A stretch of DNA of 64,000 nucleotides, taken from Cyanobacteria bacterium FACHB-DQ100. GTDB lineage: Bacteria > Cyanobacteriota > Cyanobacteriia > Leptolyngbyales > Leptolyngbyaceae. The stretch is taken from contig JACJNW010000026.1 in the NCBI GenBank assembly GCA_014695195.1, positions 1-64,000 on the forward strand. The letters run 5' to 3'. This document shows positions 16,028 to 23,983 of this stretch, piece by piece; the stretch's first letter is position 1, and each line of letters opens with the position of its first letter. The notes under the pieces were generated by a model. It was not told the origin of the DNA. It worked only from the letters and a program-made list of their open reading frames with translations, and did no database searches. Both the position numbers and the translations under genes were made by a program.

Positions 16028-17338
16028 ATGTCTCCTCTGCTTAAAAATCTACTCTCGGTGCTGTGTCTGCTCGGTGCCTGCGGGTCCGGTCTCAATGCCG
16101 CGCAGGTACAATCCGTGCTGCCAGCCGATGCGCCGATCGAGATTATGCAGGACGGCACGGTGCCGATTGAGCAGCAGTCCAACACGCTGGGCTTTGGACT
16201 ATCGGGCTTGCTGTTTGTGCTGGCGATCGCCATGCAGCTAGAGACCTTGTTTCCGCGTGAAGGCAAGACTGTGGAGACCCCGTTGCCGCAAAGCCAACCG
16301 CCACAACCCGCAGAACCGTTGACGGCTGAGATCGCCGTGCAGCAAACGCCCGCAGCCAGCACCGCTCCTAATGCAGCAGCCACCACGCCGCTGATCCAAC
16401 CCCCGATCGCGGTGACCCCGATAATTCACCCGATAATTCAGGACACGGATAGCTACGCGGTCGCAACCCCGCCTCCCCCAAGCGTTGTGCAGGCACCGGA
16501 AGACATTCTGACGAAATTCGCCGCCTCGCCGCTGGGACTTGTGTTTACCGCGCCGCCTGGCACCGGCAAAACCTGTACCGAACTAGGGTATCTAGCGAAA
16601 TTGTTTGAGTTATATCCTGACGCGATCGTGCGGGTGGTGAGCCGCAAACAGGATTCGTTTCTGGGTCTTGCATCAGTGCCGCGCTGTGTCGAGCTGATTG
16701 ACCCGGAGTTTGAGACCTTTTTCGCCGCGATTACCTGGGTTCACAGCATCTTGCATCAGCGGCTGGCCATGCCGATCAATCAGCGCGGCGGATTTCAGAC
16801 GCAGCCGGTTCGCCAAGTGATCAGCGACTATTACAGCACCGCTAACAGCCTTACCCAGCAGCGCAAGTACCGCGATCGCTGGGAGGAAGCCAAAGCGAAG
16901 CTGGGGGACATCAACACGCTCGGTCGGGAGGTGAATGTGAGCGCGGTGATTGATACGCACTCTTTCAACACGGCCGCATTGGGTGTAAGCGATGGCAATA
17001 TTCGGGACTGCTTGAACATCGCTGCACTGGGCAAGATTACCCGCGACGGAGCGGGACGGGAAGATGGCGGTTACGGATCGATTTACAAAGCCATCAATAA
17101 CAAGCTGGTAGTCGATGACGACACGCTCCGGCAGCAGTTGTTGAAACGCGATTTACCTCCACTGCAGCAACAGAGCGATCGCACCGGGCAACCTGTGCTG
17201 TTTACAACAATGGGAACGCCACGTCTGCTGCTGCTGCCGGATTTGCGCTGGGCAGAAACCTACCAGCTGCCGCGCGAGGTGCTGAAGCGTTTGGCCAACA
17301 AACTCGGCACAACATTACCGGAGGAGAATGCTGCATAA
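16028..17338 (+). CDS. Membrane-anchored P-loop ATPase
   Basis: The protein has about 436 residues from ATG 16028. Residues 5-20 form an N-terminal hydrophobic segment with a lipobox-like LLGAC, residues ~54-75 a second membrane segment (LGFGLSGLLFVLAIAMQLETLF), then a Pro/Ala/Thr-rich linker to ~150. The ATPase domain begins with a Walker A at ~175-182 (APPGTGKT), with a likely Walker B/sensor region in VSAVIDTHSFNTAALGVSDGN. A membrane-tethered ATPase next to envelope proteins and a cell-wall hydrolase suggests a substrate-pumping or coupling motor (FtsK/HerA/TraD-like or Zot-like). Its exact family is not recognised. It is encoded in the GC-rich island. Confidence 0.65.
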   Translation: MSPLLKNLLSVLCLLGACGSGLNAAQVQSVLPADAPIEIMQDGTVPIEQQSNTLGFGLSGLLFVLAIAMQLETLFPREGKTVETPLPQSQPPQPAEPLTAEIAVQQTPAASTAPNAAATTPLIQPPIAVTPIIHPIIQDTDSYAVATPPPPSVVQAPEDILTKFAASPLGLVFTAPPGTGKTCTELGYLAKLFELYPDAIVRVVSRKQDSFLGLASVPRCVELIDPEFETFFAAITWVHSILHQRLAMPINQRGGFQTQPVRQVISDYYSTANSLTQQRKYRDRWEEAKAKLGDINTLGREVNVSAVIDTHSFNTAALGVSDGNIRDCLNIAALGKITRDGAGREDGGYGSIYKAINNKLVVDDDTLRQQLLKRDLPPLQQQSDRTGQPVLFTTMGTPRLLLLPDLRWAETYQLPREVLKRLANKLGTTLPEENAA

Positions 17339-17430
17339 CCGATTATGTGGGGAACGCGCCCCGCCGCCTGAAAACGGCTGTGATACGAACCGTGAGTTTC
17401 AAAACACTGTAATTTTTTGAGGATACTGTG

Positions 17431-17994
17431 ATGCCGACAAGACGAACAACGACGGTGCAGCCGCCCGTCATGAGCGCGCCGCAGCCGACCTCCTACGGAG
17501 GCGGTGAACAGATCTTGATGTATGCACCCGATGGGCACGGCGTTCTAGTAGGTGAAGACGCGATCGTGTATCGAACCTACCGCGATCTCAACCCCCACAC
17601 CAATCCAAATGCCGTCATTGATTGGGCCTGGCAGGGCAGCTCAATTCTGTTCCGCCGTCCGATTCGCTCGATTACCGGCGGCGCATTGATTCTGATCGTG
17701 CTGATGGGGGGATGGAACCTGTTCACGGGCACCTTCCTGGTCGCGATCGGAGCCGCAAAACCCGTTTCACTTTCCCAGGTCAAAGATAAAACCTCGATCT
17801 CGCACGTGTCTTATGCGCTGGGGTCCTCGTTTGGGGCACCCATAGCCCGCGGCACCACCGCGACGCTCGTGAACTTCGCCAAGGAAACCACACCTCAAGT
17901 GGTGTGGGTCGAAGATCGTAAAACCGCACCGAAAGGTGACGACCTGGAGCAGGCGTTGACCGAAGTGCGCTACGTTCGTCACTCGGAGCGCTAG
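17431..17994 (+). CDS. Membrane protein of the island
   Basis: Start ATG 17431 has TTGAGGA upstream. The product has 187 residues: a soluble N-terminal part with GGGEQILMYAPDGHGVLVGEDAIVYRTYRDLNPHTNPN, one strong transmembrane segment (ITGGALILIVLMGGWNLFTGTFLVAI, ~95-120), and a C-terminal extra-cytoplasmic domain (~65 residues). It is followed after 8 bp by another membrane protein. Family unknown; its position suggests it is part of the same envelope assembly as the ATPase. Confidence 0.55.
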   Translation: MPTRRTTTVQPPVMSAPQPTSYGGGEQILMYAPDGHGVLVGEDAIVYRTYRDLNPHTNPNAVIDWAWQGSSILFRRPIRSITGGALILIVLMGGWNLFTGTFLVAIGAAKPVSLSQVKDKTSISHVSYALGSSFGAPIARGTTATLVNFAKETTPQVVWVEDRKTAPKGDDLEQALTEVRYVRHSER

Positions 17995-18002
17995 GAGGGG
18001 CG

Positions 18003-18314
18003 ATGAGAAAAGGGAATTTGTTGATTTGCCTGATCTGCGGGGTAACGCTGCTGGCTGAATGGTCAGTTCCCGGACAACTGCTGTTTGGGTTCCCTTTTCT
18101 CACTGAACCCTGGCAAAATCTGGCGAAAGTGCCGGCATCCGCATCCAAGGTACGCGATCAGACGTTTGCGGAACTCGACAAGCGCCGACCGGCAATGCCG
18201 AGCGACCCGATGCTAACGCCGGCAGCACCAAAACCTGCCCTTGATAAAACAACGCTCGACCAGCTGCGAGGCACTGATGCACATCCCCGGCTACCTGCAA
18301 AAAGCACTCAATGA
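18003..18314 (+). CDS. Small secreted or membrane-anchored protein
   Basis: Start ATG 18003 follows AGGAGGGG, a strong ribosome binding site. The 103-residue product has an N-terminal hydrophobic signal/anchor (NLLICLICGVTLLAEW) and a Pro/Ala/Lys-rich C-terminus. It overlaps the peptidase gene by about 38 bp. No domain is recognised. Confidence 0.5.
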   Translation: MRKGNLLICLICGVTLLAEWSVPGQLLFGFPFLTEPWQNLAKVPASASKVRDQTFAELDKRRPAMPSDPMLTPAAPKPALDKTTLDQLRGTDAHPRLPAKSTQ

Positions 18315-19098
18315 GGCAAATCCCGATGTGCGGGCGCAGTTGACGCTGGAGATTGCTCGATCGCGCCATCGCACCCTGTTCTGGCTAAACGTCTGGATGC
18401 ACACCGAGTCCGGGGTCACTCTGCTGTTTACGCTGTTTACGCTGGCGGTATTGTCGATCGGCTCACTCAACCAGCGCACCACCGATTGGTTTCTCACCCT
18501 GAAGCTATTTGGCGGCGCAGCGGCAACCTTCTCCAAACCGTCACCCGTCAATACTGCCAAGTCTGCGTCGTTCGATCCAGAGCGGGGCAAGCGCTTACGA
18601 GTTGGCGATACGGTCGCAGGCTTTGAAATCACTAGCGGTTTCGGGCAAAGAGTTCATCCTGTGAACGGCAGCAAGTCCTTTCACAACGGCGTAGATGCCG
18701 CCCTGCCGGTTGGCACCGCGGTCGTCGCGCCATTTGAGGGTGAGATTGAACGGGTGACGAACGATCTGTGCGGCTGGGGACTGCGGTATTACAGTCCCTC
18801 GATGCCAGGGCATCGGGTAGGGCTGTGTCATCTATCTCGTCAACCGCAAGCGGGCCAAGTCAAAGCGGGAGCGACGATCGGGCGGAGCGGGGGGATGCCC
18901 GGTAGCAAAGGGGCAGGGAGTTCCACAGGTCCACACCTGCATTTTGCGCTGTTCGATCGCGATGGCAATCCGGTTCATCCCACGCAGGAACTCCTCACAA
19001 AATTCTTGAGGGCAAGCAATCTCAGCAGCACGCCTGTGTCAGGTTCACGCAAGGAGGAACGACGATCACGACTTACGAGCCAATCGACAAGGACGTGA
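18277..19098 (+). CDS. M23 family metallopeptidase with membrane anchor
   Basis: M23 (LytM/lysostaphin-like) enzymes are zinc endopeptidases that cut peptidoglycan cross-bridges. ATG 18277 follows GAGG. The protein has 273 residues: an N-terminal helical region, a transmembrane segment (GVTLLFTLFTLAVLSIGSL, ~48-66), and the M23 domain with the zinc ligands in FHNGVDAALPVGT (H-x3-D) and the HLHF (H-x-H) motif near residue 222. The fold signature FGQRVHPVNG is also present. It lies next to a membrane ATPase and a secreted protein, so local cell-wall opening for a transfer or export machine is a reasonable inference. Confidence 0.85.
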   Translation: MHIPGYLQKALNEANPDVRAQLTLEIARSRHRTLFWLNVWMHTESGVTLLFTLFTLAVLSIGSLNQRTTDWFLTLKLFGGAAATFSKPSPVNTAKSASFDPERGKRLRVGDTVAGFEITSGFGQRVHPVNGSKSFHNGVDAALPVGTAVVAPFEGEIERVTNDLCGWGLRYYSPSMPGHRVGLCHLSRQPQAGQVKAGATIGRSGGMPGSKGAGSSTGPHLHFALFDRDGNPVHPTQELLTKFLRASNLSSTPVSGSRKEERRSRLTSQSTRT

Positions 19099-19187
19099 TT
19101 CGACTGCTGTACAGCCCTAACATCAAGCCGGGAATGACCTTCAAGCAGGTTCAGAAAGCACCGATGAAAGCGTCTGCTGAGTCTTGA
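19065..19187 (+). CDS. Very small open frame with missing start codon
   Basis: AAGGAGG (19051-19057) is a perfect ribosome binding site, but the codon at the right distance is ATC 19065 (or ACG 19068), not ATG. The frame reads T-Y-E-P-I-D-K-D-V-I-R-L-L-Y-S-P-N-I-K-P and ends at TGA 19185-19187. The first usable start is GTG 19095, giving 30 residues. This is either a gene that lost its start codon or a rare non-ATG start. Confidence 0.35.
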   Translation: MTTYEPIDKDVIRLLYSPNIKPGMTFKQVQKAPMKASAES

Positions 19188-19271
19188 TTGCTGCACCAGG
19201 CATCAAAACCGAAGGATCACCCCGCAACCAGCACCCTCCCTAAACACAGCATTATTTGGCTCCCCAACTTT

Positions 19272-19943
19272 ATGCGTTACACGCCTTATGACTTCAACAA
19301 CATCAAACTGCTCAGCTTCGCCGCTGTATGCAGTTTGGCACTGGTTGGGCTAGCAAACACGAACACGGGGGTTGCTGTACTTCACAAAGTTCAGCAGGTG
19401 CCGGCGACGCTGACTCGGCTACTGGCAACTCCTACCGCTAAGGGCGCGGTGGCCATCTGTGCAGCTGAAGGAAACTGTACCGCTACTGGACAGTTGACTC
19501 GGTATGCTGCGGGCCATTCCGATCCCGGCAACGGGGCGTGGAATGTTGGACGCTTCAGTTCTCAGCATGGCGATAGTCCCGGCGAGGCAGACCAAAAACA
19601 ACTGGCGCGTCTGCGATCTCAAGGGGAAAGGCTGTTGAACACGGCAAAACGCGAGAAGGTGTCCTTAAACGTAGAGGAAATCATTAATGCAGTTGATCTC
19701 GCCAATCAGTCCCCGCTCGCTGCTCTTGATCCGCAGGGCGGCTACGTTCACCGACTGAAGCAGTGTCGGCATCAAGGCAAACAAGGCAAGGCAGCCGTCT
19801 TATGCGCCCGGACCAGGAGTTATAGGAATCCGGTCACGGGTGTATTGGAAGCACCGGGCCTGGGCAACTCTCCCGCACGGGTGAACCGCGACCAGCAGCG
19901 GCGCATCGACGCGATTAGCGACGTTTTGGAAGCTGATCGATGA
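19272..19943 (+). CDS. Secreted protein, possibly cell-wall related
   Basis: Start ATG 19272 is preferred because it places a signal peptide at the N-terminus (IKLLSFAAVCSLALVGLANT). The mature part (~190 residues) has two Cys in AICAAEGNCTATG and the segment YAAGHSDPGNGAWNVGRFSSQHGDSPGEADQKQLARL. This calls to mind small-molecule- or glycan-binding secreted domains in cyanobacterial mobile elements. Two more Cys follow (QCRHQGKQGKAAVLCAR), so disulfides are likely. The function is unknown. It is the last gene of the island. Confidence 0.55.
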   Translation: MRYTPYDFNNIKLLSFAAVCSLALVGLANTNTGVAVLHKVQQVPATLTRLLATPTAKGAVAICAAEGNCTATGQLTRYAAGHSDPGNGAWNVGRFSSQHGDSPGEADQKQLARLRSQGERLLNTAKREKVSLNVEEIINAVDLANQSPLAALDPQGGYVHRLKQCRHQGKQGKAAVLCARTRSYRNPVTGVLEAPGLGNSPARVNRDQQRRIDAISDVLEADR

Positions 19944-20485
19944 ACGGTAGTCCCCCGTCAGTTAGATTGAAATGTCGCTCTTTAGGTTGAAACGTTTGTT
20001 GGCTAAGTTGAAAGTTTGAATTTATCTTGGCGTAGCAAATTTATCTCGCTCGTGCAATTATCAGTCATCGGAGGTGCATCAGCTACACTGAGAAAATGGT
20101 GTACGCAGCGTTAGATTCTGCTAAATCGATTGACAAACAGGCTGTAAATCCTGATACACAACTTCACTTCATAATTAAGAAAAGATTATTAGAACCTTAA
20201 GAGTAGTTGCTGTGCTCCAGAATTAATCCGAAAAAATAACACATCTCTAACCTTTGGACGAGTCGATGATTTGGGGGATCACCAACAATGAACAGTCGTG
20301 AGGAATGAGCAACGTCTAGCTAAAGGCATATTTCACTGTAACGATTGTTTATTTTTACATTTTACAAGCGACTAGGAAACGATGAGGCTCAATTTTGCGC
20401 TGTCATCATGAGCAAATAATTGCTGTCATTCTGCCCTACTTCGTCAGACTGATGGTACAAGTCATTTCTGGAAGTAGCAGACGAG
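19944..20485. other. Island boundary, non-coding
   Basis: No confident gene is present. It starts with three spaced direct repeats (19962-20015, listed separately). A possible 34-residue frame runs from ATG 20096 to TAA 20198-20200 but has no ribosome binding site. The remainder is AT-rich. Gene content and base composition change across this interval, from GC-richer island genes to ordinary metabolic genes. Confidence 0.5.
19962..20015 (+). repeat. Three spaced direct repeats, possible transposon end
   Basis: TTAGATTGAAATG (19962-19974), TTAGGTTGAAACG (19982-19994) and CTAAGTTGAAAGT (20003-20015) share the core TA-R-TTGAAA with 20-21 bp periodicity. Series of short spaced repeats like this are typical of Tn7/Tn5053-type transposon ends, where several transposase molecules bind. 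No matching second end was found. Confidence 0.4.
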
Positions 20486-21670
20486 ATGAATCAGAATCGC
20501 CAATATCCCTTGCAATTGTATGCTGAGAAAAATGAGGGTGGTGAACGTCACGCCACTTGGCTAGAGCTATTTTTCGATCTAGTCTTCGTGATCGCGATCG
20601 CGGAACTAGCCCATGCGCTGCACGACCATTTGACGTGGGCTGGCATCGCCAGTTTTGCTGCACTCTTTGTGCCCGTCTGGTGGCTGTGGATCGACTTCAG
20701 TTACTACGCCGATCAGTTTGATGTCGATCGCGGCTTCTACCGACTAATTATGCTGGGTGTGATGTTTGGCGTAATTGTGCTGGCACTGGCGATCCCCGAA
20801 GTACTGGAGGGCAGTTCTGCCGTTTTTGCGACCATCTATACAGCACTGCGAGCGGTCATTATCTTCTTGTATTTCCAAGCCTGGCGCTTTGTCCCCGAAT
20901 CACGAGAACTCACTGCCCGTTACACAACCAGTTTCTCCATTGCTTTTGGCTTCTGGTTAGTCTCGATTTTTGTGCCTGAACCGCTGCGCTTTGTTCTATG
21001 GGGCGTTGCCCTATTCATTGAAATTAGCAATGGACCCATTACCTACGCCACGATTCGCACGGTTCCTGCTCAGACATCCCACATGGATGAGCGCTTTGGC
21101 TTATTCGTCATCATCGTCCTGGGGGAGGCTATTCTGGCAGTCTCGACTGGGGTTGATGAGACAAACTGGCAGGGCACAACCGTTCTGGCTGCGCTGAGTG
21201 GATTCATCACGGCTGTGAGTTTCTGGTGGCTTTACTTTGAGCACGCCGATGCTTCTGTCATCAACTGGGCACTGCGAGGGGGTAGACGCGCCTTACTCCT
21301 TTCCTACATTTATGGCTACAGTCATCTGCTCGTCTTTATGGGCATTGTAGCTGCAGGAGTGGGTACGCAAGTGGCGATCGAAGCTACAGCAGCGGCGGAA
21401 GCTTTGTCGCTCCCGGTACGAGTTGAGCTGTGTGGGGGTATTTCCCTATTTATTCTTGGGCTCACTATCGTGCAGTGGGCTGCCCCGCAATCGCTCCCTG
21501 CTCAGGTCATCAGAGTACGGTTGTTAGTGGCATTGGGTTGTGCTGTCTTGATCGGCTTGGGCTATCTGGTTACTCCAGTTGTACTGACCATCATCTTTGC
21601 CGTTATTTTGGTCGGTCTAGCTAGCTTTGAATCCCAACGAACTCTACCTGTCTTTAAACAGGAAGATTGA
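20486..21670 (+). CDS. LtrA family (low temperature requirement) membrane protein
   Basis: This 394-residue protein is largely hydrophobic with about ten predicted transmembrane segments. It begins with the LtrA hallmark (ATWLELFFDLVFVIAIAELAH) and carries the second conserved motif HMDERFGLFVIIVLGEAILA near residue 205, then SFWWLYFEHAD. LtrA was named from Listeria cold growth and its biochemical role is unknown. It leads a rightward run with an SDR and an MFS transporter downstream (53 bp and 8 bp gaps). Confidence 0.88.
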   Translation: MNQNRQYPLQLYAEKNEGGERHATWLELFFDLVFVIAIAELAHALHDHLTWAGIASFAALFVPVWWLWIDFSYYADQFDVDRGFYRLIMLGVMFGVIVLALAIPEVLEGSSAVFATIYTALRAVIIFLYFQAWRFVPESRELTARYTTSFSIAFGFWLVSIFVPEPLRFVLWGVALFIEISNGPITYATIRTVPAQTSHMDERFGLFVIIVLGEAILAVSTGVDETNWQGTTVLAALSGFITAVSFWWLYFEHADASVINWALRGGRRALLLSYIYGYSHLLVFMGIVAAGVGTQVAIEATAAAEALSLPVRVELCGGISLFILGLTIVQWAAPQSLPAQVIRVRLLVALGCAVLIGLGYLVTPVVLTIIFAVILVGLASFESQRTLPVFKQED

Positions 21671-21722
21671 TCATCGTCCGGCTTTTAATACCCTTCCATC
21701 TCTTAACTAAGGAATCTCCCCC

Positions 21723-22592
21723 ATGCCTAATCACTCTCAAAAAGTTTGGTTTATTACAGGTAGCTCTACGGGCTTTGGTCGATCGCTTACTGAAGCAGTT
21801 CTTCAACATGGAGATCGCGTCATTGCCACTGCGCGTAAACCTGAACAGTTAGATGAGCTCGTACAGGCATATCCTCATACGGCAAAAGCAGTTCGCTTAG
21901 ATGTTACGAATCCTCAAGAAATTGATGATGCGATTCAAGCAGCAATTAATGCTTTTGGTCGAATTGATGTCGTTGTCAACAATGCTGGATACGGGTCAAT
22001 TGGAGCAATTGAAGAAATCAGCAACGAAGCCATCCAGCGGCAGTTTGAAACGAATGTCTTTGGCGTTTTGAATGTGACTCGTGCCGTTCTGCCCATTCTG
22101 CGGCAACAGCAAAGTGGTCATATTCTCAATCTATCCTCTGTGGGTGGTTTTGTTGCCTTTGGTGCAACCGGGATTTACTGCGCAACGAAGTTTGCTGTAG
22201 AAGCGCTATCCGAGGCACTGTCTAAAGAAGTTGCTGAGATGGGGATCAAAGTCACCATCATCGAACCGGGGGCGTTTCGGACCGACTTTAACGGGAGATC
22301 GCTGGCAAAACCGGATCAATTGATGGATGAATACAAATCGGTGAGTGGTGGGTTTCTGCAATGGCTGGAAGAGATGGATGGCAAGCAGCCTGGTGATCCC
22401 GATAAAGCCGCAGCAGCGATGATTCAAGTCGTTGAAAGTGATAATCCTCCTTTACGGTTGGCTTTGGGAGCGGATGCCGTTAGCGTAATCGAGGAAAAAC
22501 TGAAATCGATGCAAGCTGAATTAGATGCTTGGAGAGAGGTTTCGATCAATACAGCGTTTGAAGGGGCACAAATGGCAACAATCGGAGGGTAA
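21723..22592 (+). CDS. Short-chain dehydrogenase/reductase (classical SDR)
   Basis: This 289-residue NAD(P)-dependent oxidoreductase has the Rossmann motif GSSTGFG near residue 13, the structural NNAGYG motif (~88), and the catalytic Ser (LNLSSVGG) and YxxxK (YCATK, ~157-161). AAGGAA lies just upstream of the ATG. The C-terminal third differs from small SDRs and resembles the roughly 280-residue SDRs often found with MFS and quinone-reductase genes. The substrate is unknown. It is followed 8 bp later by the MFS gene, so they are probably co-transcribed. Confidence 0.9.
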   Translation: MPNHSQKVWFITGSSTGFGRSLTEAVLQHGDRVIATARKPEQLDELVQAYPHTAKAVRLDVTNPQEIDDAIQAAINAFGRIDVVVNNAGYGSIGAIEEISNEAIQRQFETNVFGVLNVTRAVLPILRQQQSGHILNLSSVGGFVAFGATGIYCATKFAVEALSEALSKEVAEMGIKVTIIEPGAFRTDFNGRSLAKPDQLMDEYKSVSGGFLQWLEEMDGKQPGDPDKAAAAMIQVVESDNPPLRLALGADAVSVIEEKLKSMQAELDAWREVSINTAFEGAQMATIGG

Positions 22593-22600
22593 GCACCGTT

Positions 22601-23842
22601 ATGGCATCTCGCGAACGAGCCAGCCACACCCTACGGAACACTGCTGTTTCAAGATCAGACACCTGGATGATCAAAGCGATACTGCTATTAGCCAGTACTC
22701 TTACAGTCATGGCTGGGGCAACCATCGCGCCATCTCTACCGACGATGCAGAGCTATTTTAGTGGAACGCCGAATGTCGAATTTTGGGTCCGGTTGGTGCT
22801 GACAATGCCAGCCTTGTTCATTGTTATTGGTTCCCCGATTGCTGGACAGTTGGTAGACACCATAGGACGCAAATCACTGCTAATTGGAGCAGCTTTCCTC
22901 TACGGTCTGGCGGGTAGTTCTGGCTTTGTGTTGAACTCTTTATTCGCCATTTTGGTGGGACGGGCACTGCTAGGCTTAGCAGTTGCTGGAGTAATGGTGA
23001 GCGCTACGACTCTGATTGCCGACTATTATCAGGGGGACGAGCGCGCCAACTTCATGGGACTCCAAGCCGCCTTTATGGGGCTAGGAGGTGTCTTGTTTTT
23101 GACGGTAGGTGGCTTCATTGCGGATGTTAACTGGCGATTGCCATTCCTGATCTATCTATTTTCATGGGTACTACTACCGGCGATCGTTCTTTTGCTGTTT
23201 GAACCAACACGCAACAAACCGTCAGAAGATACCCCTTCTCAAACTGGCTCCAGAGCAACGTTACCCATCAGGCTGCTGGCTTTCATCTACAGTGCAGCAC
23301 TCCTCATGCAGATTATCTTCTACCTGATTCCAGTGCAGTTGCCGTTTTATCTGCAACAACTCGCTCGTGCCAGTGCGACCCAAAGTGGGTTGGCGATTGC
23401 CCTTGCAACCTTGCTCAGTGCGATTGCTTCTATGAATTATGGCAAACTCAAACGTCATTTGAGCTTTATTAAGATTCTAGCGATCGCCTTTCTGCTGATG
23501 GGACTTGGTTACATCGGACTTGGACTAGTGAACTCCTACGAGTTAGTATTGCTGGTGCTCATTCCAACGGGTTTAGGGCTGGGACTGTTAATGCCTAATC
23601 TTACAGTTTGGACATCAACAGAAGCTCCAGATTCCCTGCGAGGTCGAGCATTAGGTGGACTCACAACCTTCTTCTTTCTGGGTCAGTTTCTATCGCCCGT
23701 TGTATCTCAACCCATCAGCAAGGGTATGGGGTTGGCGGTAACCTATGGATTGGCAGGGGTTATGCTGGCAGTTCTGGGAACCGTGCTGTGGATTTCCCAA
23801 AAGAGTATTTGTCGGGCGATCGAATCGCGGATTGGACGATAA
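22601..23842 (+). CDS. MFS transporter, drug/metabolite efflux type
   Basis: This 413-residue protein has about twelve transmembrane segments. The MFS loop 2-3 signature is present (GQLVDTIGRKSLLIGAAFLYG), as is a GRALLGLAVAGVMVSATTLIADYY motif like that of the proton antiporters in the multidrug (DHA1/Bcr-type) group. The second-half loop (PDSLRGRALGGLTTFFFLGQFLSPVV) is also typical. The substrate is unknown. It follows the SDR gene by 8 bp and probably shares its transcript. Confidence 0.85.
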   Translation: MASRERASHTLRNTAVSRSDTWMIKAILLLASTLTVMAGATIAPSLPTMQSYFSGTPNVEFWVRLVLTMPALFIVIGSPIAGQLVDTIGRKSLLIGAAFLYGLAGSSGFVLNSLFAILVGRALLGLAVAGVMVSATTLIADYYQGDERANFMGLQAAFMGLGGVLFLTVGGFIADVNWRLPFLIYLFSWVLLPAIVLLLFEPTRNKPSEDTPSQTGSRATLPIRLLAFIYSAALLMQIIFYLIPVQLPFYLQQLARASATQSGLAIALATLLSAIASMNYGKLKRHLSFIKILAIAFLLMGLGYIGLGLVNSYELVLLVLIPTGLGLGLLMPNLTVWTSTEAPDSLRGRALGGLTTFFFLGQFLSPVVSQPISKGMGLAVTYGLAGVMLAVLGTVLWISQKSICRAIESRIGR

Positions 23843-23983
23843 AAAGACACAAAAACGGTAATGCTTGGAGAGCAAGCACCCTAAAAAATTGAAGAAGCAA
23901 TTCAGTCAGACGTTTTAAGCTGAAAGCTAAGTCGGAGTTAAAAGAAATCTTCTAAGTCAGGAGCCATTAAGCAGAGTTCTATT

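Noticed and set aside
20096-20200. 34-codon frame in the island boundary region
   Set aside because: It has no ribosome binding site and no recognisable similarity; it is within the range expected by chance.
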